Source of the DNA: an uncultured Bacteroidota bacterium
GTDB taxonomy: Bacteria > Bacteroidota > Bacteroidia > Bacteroidales > P3
Assembly (NCBI GenBank): GCA_902788805.1
Contig: CADALO010000001.1
Span: 248,001-312,000, forward strand
Length of the DNA: 64,000 nt
Direction of reading: 5' to 3'
The notes beneath the pieces were generated by a model. That model was not told the DNA's origin. It ran no database searches and worked only from the letters and a program-made list of their open reading frames with translations. How positions within the stretch are numbered: position 1 is the stretch's first letter; the number at the start of each line of letters is the position of its first letter. The position numbers and the translations under genes were made by a program. Shown piece after piece: positions 59,258 through 64,000 of this stretch.

Positions 59258-61189
59258 TTAATATTCCCAAATAATGTACCATAATCCGTTTGAGAAGGCG
59301 TAAGTCCTATCAGGGTAAGATTTGATTGTGTTGTCGTATTTTGCCGGTTTCCAAAACCGTCGGCTTTTGTTTTTGGCTTTGAAAAAGCGGCTGTCGATTT
59401 CTTTTTGTGTCAAATAGAAGAGGTGTCCCTTGTGCTTTACATATCCATAGAACGGTTGACTACGGTAGTCGTCTTCAAGCATTACTTGCTGAAGATGCAA
59501 AAGGGTGAAAGGATTGTCGGTGTTGAATTTGGGAAGCGCTTTTTTATTGCCGTAGGAGGGCAGGATAATGCTGCCGTCGGCAAGTTCCTCCTTGATGTCG
59601 TCAATCATTTCCATCTTTGTCGTGTCGGAAGTGTCGTCAGGGAAAAAATTGGATAGGGTTAGGAAGCAGGCGATGTTTTCCTCCAATGGTGTTTCTTCGT
59701 TTTCGGGGTCAAGGTCGAGTGTTTTGCCTTTCACCACTCTTTTCAATATGTGGCGCAGGTGGCGGTCGGTGATTTTGTATTCGGGTATAGAAACGGTTGC
59801 TGTGTCGGGTGGCGGTGGTGGAACGAGGGTCGTGTCGAAAGCTCTCCAATTGCTGTCCACACCGTGAAGGTAGTCGTAGTAGTATTCGAGTATTGCGCCG
59901 GACATATTGTCGGGATGGTAGACGCCGCGGGCATAGAAGTATCTTTCAAGTCGCGAGCCGCTCCATAATCCCCAGTTGTTGCGTAGCCACATACCGAGTC
60001 CGAAATGGTATTTGGACATACTTTCGCGGTTGGGTTGGGCAATTATGCCTCTGCGGTTTTTGAATGCTAATATAGAATCAAGCTGGCTGAAGCAGTCCTC
60101 GATGTTGCGTGGGATGTAAACGCCATCGATGGTGTCGGCGACAATGCGGCGCTCGTACCAGGCACGTCTGTTTTGCCATTCTATTTTGCCTTCGTGCTTG
60201 GCTATTAGCTTGTTGCGTTTGTGCATTGCACCAAATAGCTCTTGGTACCAGAAGTCAATTCCTTCGGGGAAGTCGCTGACATCGAAGCGTGTGTTCTTGA
60301 TGGCTTTGCGTATCTTGGCTTCGGGCAGGCTGTCGCGGTTGTCCATTTTTACAATGGTGGCGTGTCCGTCGCGGTCGATGCGCAGCAGCATACTCAGATG
60401 ATAGTATTTGTAGGCGCCGTAAATCACATCGCCTTGTGGAGTCATCCGCAGCTTTGAGGCAATCAGTTCTTCTCCCTCGCTGACATAGTCGCTTGGACAT
60501 TTGAAGTTTTTTTCTATACGTTGCCGAGGAGGTATTTGCCTCAGTTGTGATTCAGAGTGATAAGAGAACGGCAGGGTTTCGATTTCGCCTGAGGAGAGAT
60601 GGATTCTGAGCAATGTGCGTGAGGCGGTGTAAACGAAGACGGTGTCGTTGATTGCAAAGACAGGCCTGTCGGATATCAGCGTGTCGCGAGAGGTGGCGTT
60701 GGGGATAAAGAAATCCTCGAGGGTGAAATAAAGCCTGCAGTTGACGCTGTCGTTGTTGCATCCAATCAGTTCTTTCAGATTATGTTGTTCTTTGATGGCT
60801 CCGTCGACGTAGAGTGAGAAGCTGTGGGTGTGTGAAGGGTTTTCTCGTGGCGAGTAGTCGTAATTGAGCAGGTGCAAGACTGTTCGGCCGTCATTGCTGA
60901 TGAAAACCTCTCCGCAGGCAAGGTTTACGGGGATGGTGTAGAGCAACGTGGAGTCTTTGGTGCTGAATACATCTGTTTTGCCTAATGAGGTTATGTCCAA
61001 ACACCGTGCAGGGAGGGTGGTGGCTGAGTATAACCCGTTGGAAGAGTGGACGGTGACAATGTTGCGACTGCTGCTTTCAAATTGTGCCGAAGCGGGATTG
61101 TTTAATCCAGCAACCAGCAGAGCAAAGCATACGGTTTTGAATATCCATTGGGGTAGGAGCGGCCTTGGTGAATGATTGTGCCTTTTCAT
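59258..61189 (-). CDS. Secreted protein with a DUF6794-like domain
   Basis: A 643-residue protein. An N-terminal basic stretch and hydrophobic core (WIFKTVCFALLVAGLNNPAS) form a signal peptide. Residues about 40-340 look like a beta-propeller-type readout (repeated short strand pairs such as SNDGRTVLHLLNYDY and TPQGDVIYGAYKYYHLSMLL). At about 360-455 there is a block VYIPRNIEDCFSQLDSILAF ... YHFGLGMWLRNNWGLWSGSR ... YHPDNMSGAILEYYYDYLHG that resembles DUF6794. The rest includes a Pro-rich link (VPPPPPDTATV) and a charged helical region. Function unknown; domain name assigned by eye. Confidence 0.72.
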   Translation of the reverse strand: MKRHNHSPRPLLPQWIFKTVCFALLVAGLNNPASAQFESSSRNIVTVHSSNGLYSATTLPARCLDITSLGKTDVFSTKDSTLLYTIPVNLACGEVFISNDGRTVLHLLNYDYSPRENPSHTHSFSLYVDGAIKEQHNLKELIGCNNDSVNCRLYFTLEDFFIPNATSRDTLISDRPVFAINDTVFVYTASRTLLRIHLSSGEIETLPFSYHSESQLRQIPPRQRIEKNFKCPSDYVSEGEELIASKLRMTPQGDVIYGAYKYYHLSMLLRIDRDGHATIVKMDNRDSLPEAKIRKAIKNTRFDVSDFPEGIDFWYQELFGAMHKRNKLIAKHEGKIEWQNRRAWYERRIVADTIDGVYIPRNIEDCFSQLDSILAFKNRRGIIAQPNRESMSKYHFGLGMWLRNNWGLWSGSRLERYFYARGVYHPDNMSGAILEYYYDYLHGVDSNWRAFDTTLVPPPPPDTATVSIPEYKITDRHLRHILKRVVKGKTLDLDPENEETPLEENIACFLTLSNFFPDDTSDTTKMEMIDDIKEELADGSIILPSYGNKKALPKFNTDNPFTLLHLQQVMLEDDYRSQPFYGYVKHKGHLFYLTQKEIDSRFFKAKNKSRRFWKPAKYDNTIKSYPDRTYAFSNGLWYIIWEY

Positions 61190-61255
61190 AGTTGTTTGTA
61201 TTCTTATTTACTATATTTGTAACAAATCAAATGTTTTTTTTACAAAGAATGAACA

Positions 61256-62242
61256 TTAAATGAAGAACAGGCTGACGCCAATGACGCTGATGACGGCGCC
61301 GATGACTTCGCGCATTGTTACGCGCTGGTGGAAGAGCAGGGCGGCGGGAGCGATGATGAGAACAGGAGTTAGGGCGAAGATGGTCTGTGCGATGCCGGCG
61401 CTGGTGTAGAGTGTGGCCATCAACGACAGGCTTACGCCGATGAAGGGACCGAACATCGTGGAACCCAAGGCGCAAAGTATAGCCTTGCGGTCTTTGGCTG
61501 CGCGTCGGAGCTCGCCGATGGCATCTTTGCTGAGCAGCATCTGCATAAGGAAGAATCCCATAAAGCCCATAATGGCACGTATCATAGTGGCTGCAAAAGG
61601 TATGCTTATGTTGAGCGGCAACGGCAGCAAGGCATCGGAAGGGATGGCGTCGGGGGCTATTCCTGCGTCGGCAATGGATGTCTCATAGTGTTGCAGCCCC
61701 ACTTTGCTCAGCACCAAGCCACAACCTTGACAGATGCCGGCCATAGCCGCGTAGGCAATGCCACGTCGCGGCAGGTTGAGTTTCACTTTTGGATGTTCCT
61801 TCTTGTCGCCGCTGTCCTTTGAGAGAATCGACAGTGCTATGCCGCTCAGTGTCACCACCATACCGACTATGGCCAAAGGCTTCATCTGCTCACCGATGAG
61901 AATGCGGCCGAATATGGCTGCGGTAGGGGCGGAGAGGGTCATAAAGAGCTGGCCGATGCGAGAACCGATAAGGATGTAGCCTTGCATCAGGCAGAAGTCG
62001 CCGATTACGTAGCCCACCACGCCCGAGAGCAGCAACCATCGCCACGCTGCGGCGTCGGCAAAGCGAGGGAAAGGCGTTCCCATTGTCAGCCAGAGCGTTA
62101 CGGCAAGCAACAGCAGAGACATCACCATTCGTGTTATGTTGAGCGGCAGCGAACCGATGCGCTTAGATGCCACTTCGGCAAAGAGGGCTGTTGCAGTCCA
62201 CGACAGGGCTACAAAGAGTGATAGTGTTTCGCCAAAGAACAT
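61256..62242 (-). CDS. EamA/DMT-superfamily transporter
   Basis: A 328-residue inner-membrane protein with about ten transmembrane helices in two EamA repeats: FGETLSLFVALSWTATALFA opens the first, and AMAGICQGCGLVLSKVGLQH opens the second. FGPFIGVSLSLMATLYTSAG and IAQTIFALTPVLIIAPAALL near the end are characteristic DMT segments. Substrate is unknown (metabolite or amino acid export is usual). A central soluble loop (SKDSGDKKEHPKVKLNLPR) separates the halves. The lipoprotein gene ends 18 bp upstream, so they are probably co-transcribed. Confidence 0.9.
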   Translation of the reverse strand: MFFGETLSLFVALSWTATALFAEVASKRIGSLPLNITRMVMSLLLLAVTLWLTMGTPFPRFADAAAWRWLLLSGVVGYVIGDFCLMQGYILIGSRIGQLFMTLSAPTAAIFGRILIGEQMKPLAIVGMVVTLSGIALSILSKDSGDKKEHPKVKLNLPRRGIAYAAMAGICQGCGLVLSKVGLQHYETSIADAGIAPDAIPSDALLPLPLNISIPFAATMIRAIMGFMGFFLMQMLLSKDAIGELRRAAKDRKAILCALGSTMFGPFIGVSLSLMATLYTSAGIAQTIFALTPVLIIAPAALLFHQRVTMREVIGAVISVIGVSLFFI

Positions 62243-62260
62243 CGTTGCTTGAGAATGCTG

Positions 62261-63112
62261 TTAATCAATCGAGCAGCCTGGGCCGAAGAGAGACTTGGCG
62301 TAGGGGGTCAGCGGAATATGTTTTGAAAGCCAGAAGATAGGCAATACAATTTCCTGAATGCCATCGGCGTATGAGGCAATTTCGTACACTTGGTAGACGA
62401 GTGTTATAGTGCTGCGTGTGCTGTCAATGGTGAAGTCGGCTGTCACAGGCAGCCGCTCCGGGTTCACGTCGAACAATGCCTTTTGGACATCGCTATTGAC
62501 CGTAAGGTCTTCTACTGCACGAGCAATGACGGGCCCCAACAGACTGGTGTCTACCAGATCGTTAAGATGTATGATGTTACCGCTGTTGACGTCGATATTT
62601 ACATATTCGCAGGAATACAGACCGTGGGCAGCACCGACAGAATAGGTTTCCCGCCAGATGATGAATGTGGCGATGTCGCCCTGCTGTTCGCATTTGCTCT
62701 CTATTGTAAAATAACTGTACCACGATGAATCGTCTATATTCTTTACTGGCGTCACTTTTGCGCCGTCTTCGGTATAAAAAGTTGCATCGTTAAGCCAGTG
62801 GTGTGCGGCGGTTTCAAAAACATCGATTTTGTCGTTGCAGAAAAGTATGTGTGTCAATTCGTGCTCGGCTTCCGGAGTCATTATATTCTCGGTGGGCCAT
62901 ACTATGTTGTAGGACTTGCGCATTCCAATGGTATTTCCTGTGAAAGGGAATTCTTCGTCAGAGTATACAAGGAAATTTTGTTCGCTTGTCAGCGTTATGG
63001 TTGTGAATGCCTTGGTTTGTTCCAATGTTATGGTGTCGTTGTCGCCTCCGTTTGTTCTGTTGCATCCAAAGGCAAGTAGACAGGCGGCAATGATGAAGAT
63101 GTTTTTTTTCAT
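62261..63112 (-). CDS. DUF3298-domain lipoprotein
   Basis: A 283-residue lipoprotein: the signal MKKNIFIIAACLLAFGC ends in the lipobox LAFGC, giving lipidation at Cys17. The C-terminal half matches DUF3298 (RsiV-like): YSVGAAHGLYSCEYVNIDVN, SGNIIHLNDLVDTSLLGPVI, ending DGIQEIVLPIFWLSKHIPLT. The N-terminal half corresponds to the DUF4163-like partner domain. In RsiV this fold binds lysozyme; a similar role is not implied here. It lies between the C69 dipeptidase gene (12 bp upstream) and the EamA gene. Confidence 0.88.
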   Translation of the reverse strand: MKKNIFIIAACLLAFGCNRTNGGDNDTITLEQTKAFTTITLTSEQNFLVYSDEEFPFTGNTIGMRKSYNIVWPTENIMTPEAEHELTHILFCNDKIDVFETAAHHWLNDATFYTEDGAKVTPVKNIDDSSWYSYFTIESKCEQQGDIATFIIWRETYSVGAAHGLYSCEYVNIDVNSGNIIHLNDLVDTSLLGPVIARAVEDLTVNSDVQKALFDVNPERLPVTADFTIDSTRSTITLVYQVYEIASYADGIQEIVLPIFWLSKHIPLTPYAKSLFGPGCSID

Positions 63113-63124
63113 TATGATGTTTTT

Positions 63125-64000
63125 TTATCTTTCTCTACGTTCGATTACTTTCTTAAGCCGGTAGCGGTCGCCGGTGGCAGTGCCGATGGCATTGATGAAC
63201 TGCTGGTCGTAGCCAGGCGTGTCGTAGCCCCAACGCTGAAATCCACCTTTGTCGTCGACCTTGCGAACCACCTGGTCGTTGTATTTCACAATAAGGTATT
63301 TGGCCAGCTTGTCCCAGCGTGTCATCATTCGCTCGGCATAGTCGATGCTTTTCTTGTTGAGGTAGTCTCGTCTGTCGAGTGGAGTCATATCCTTGATTGC
63401 TGTTTCAACGTTGTTCTGGTCGGCAAAAAAGTAGTCTTCCAGTTCGCGTTGTGCCTGGCGCAGGTCGCCGATCATCATCGAATAGCGCGGATATACCATA
63501 TTGGCAACCCAGTTGTTCATCCAGAAGGCTGATTCGAAGCTGAATTCGTTGCGTGGGTTGTTTTCGGGACGGAACGGGTCGGGTACTTGTGTTATGCAAC
63601 AATAGAGGGGCACATACGCCACCATATTGGCATCGTCGCAGTTGAACCACGTAACGCCGCCGACATCATCGGGCAGCCAGCTTCGCATCTGGCAGGTCAT
63701 TGTGAATCCGCTTTGCTGTGTCGCTATGGGTCGTTCGCGAAAATAGTTGTTGCCGTCACGGTCTTCGAAGTGCATCGGCAGCGGACGGATGGGCATTCCC
63801 CAAGGACCGGCGGTCATATCTGATGTCATATCCAGCGCAGTCCCCTCAAAATGGTCGCGCATATCCTGCTGCACATCGCGCAGGCTCAGTTTTTCTTTAG
63901 GCTTTATCCACAACGGCAGGTGGTCGCATTTATCGAACTCACCGTTGATATAGGGCAGATACTGGTCCATATTGTCGCTGTGGTGCCGGAAGAAACTCCA
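63125..64000 (-). CDS. C69 family dipeptidase, C-terminal part (runs off the window)
   Basis: The last 291 residues of a peptidase C69 (U34) dipeptidase; the frame is open to the window edge (WSFFRHHSDNMDQYLPY), so the N-terminal catalytic Cys lies beyond 64000. Family segments are LPLWIKPKEKLSLRDVQQDM, RDHFEGTALDMTSD, and NYFRERPIATQQSGFTMTCQ. C69 enzymes hydrolyse dipeptides as N-terminal nucleophile hydrolases and are often exported in Bacteroidetes. With DPP-IV it supports peptide use. It heads a likely operon with the DUF3298 lipoprotein and EamA genes. Confidence 0.9.
   Translation of the reverse strand, partial: WSFFRHHSDNMDQYLPYINGEFDKCDHLPLWIKPKEKLSLRDVQQDMRDHFEGTALDMTSDMTAGPWGMPIRPLPMHFEDRDGNNYFRERPIATQQSGFTMTCQMRSWLPDDVGGVTWFNCDDANMVAYVPLYCCITQVPDPFRPENNPRNEFSFESAFWMNNWVANMVYPRYSMMIGDLRQAQRELEDYFFADQNNVETAIKDMTPLDRRDYLNKKSIDYAERMMTRWDKLAKYLIVKYNDQVVRKVDDKGGFQRWGYDTPGYDQQFINAIGTATGDRYRLKKVIERRER

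Overview
The window is chromosomal DNA from a member of the Bacteroidetes, most likely the order Bacteroidales. The evidence is promoters of the TTTG-N19/20-TAnnTTTG type (for example upstream of the genes at 14201, 14856, 17027 and 46323), a PorQ-type secretion (T9SS) protein, a TonB-dependent receptor with a carboxypeptidase-like N-terminal domain, DUF3857, DUF4105, GWxTD and DUF748 proteins, S9B dipeptidyl peptidase IV, and ferredoxin-dependent 2-oxoacid oxidation. There is no phage, insertion sequence, CRISPR array or rRNA. About 53 protein genes and one tRNA-Ser(CGA) fill the window.

Layout. 1-2.8 kb (minus): a nucleoside phosphorylase with a small secreted protein, and a secreted protein with 13-residue Asn/Ser/Thr repeats. 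3.0-6.5 kb (plus): tRNA-Ser, dipeptidyl peptidase IV, a beta-barrel protein. 6.6-13.4 kb (minus): an apparent envelope operon (GWxTD protein, LpxL-like acyltransferase, GT2, MtgA, GltX, OmpH/Skp-like protein). 14.2-20.9 kb (plus): LMW phosphatase, 3,5-diaminohexanoate dehydrogenase, a SecD-head-like lipoprotein, lysine 2,3-aminomutase, a WG-repeat protein, PorQ, lipoate ligase. 20.9-31.1 kb: Pta, GlyS, small barrel, coiled-coil protein, a PurF homologue without a glutaminase site, MtaB, a candidate small RNA, a MORN-variant protein. 31.2-35.1 kb (plus): TonB-dependent receptor and a catalytically dead M16 protein. 35.1-39.5 kb (minus): a GDP-heptose cluster (HddC, GmhA, HddA) with a TonB protein and a GT4 glycosyltransferase. 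39.8-49.5 kb: DegQ-like protease, MATE exporter, HutH, zinc-ribbon protein, Nif3, DUF748 protein, TerB-DnaJ protein. 49.6-54.3 kb (minus): two DUF3857/transglutaminase-like proteins and a DUF4105 membrane protein. 54.7-64 kb: Apt, RyR-domain protein, KorA/KorB, a TIGR04076 protein, a DUF6794-like protein, an EamA transporter, a DUF3298 lipoprotein and a truncated C69 dipeptidase.

Metabolic picture (inference): an anaerobe that uses peptides and amino acids (DPP-IV, C69 dipeptidase, lysine aminomutase plus diaminohexanoate dehydrogenase, histidine ammonia-lyase, KorAB, Pta), with a heptose-bearing envelope and a type IX secretion system.

The most unusual feature is a family of five long intergenic palindromes (13943-14046, 30443-30547, 39654-39770, 46082-46194, 54454-54566). 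Each complete copy has four 11-bp units per arm. They come in two sequence sub-families (unit TTGTACAAT or TTGTCCAGT) that share outer flanks and keep arm-to-arm complementarity. All five sit upstream of gene starts, four of them between divergent genes, and none lies between convergent genes. I know of no described element with this design.
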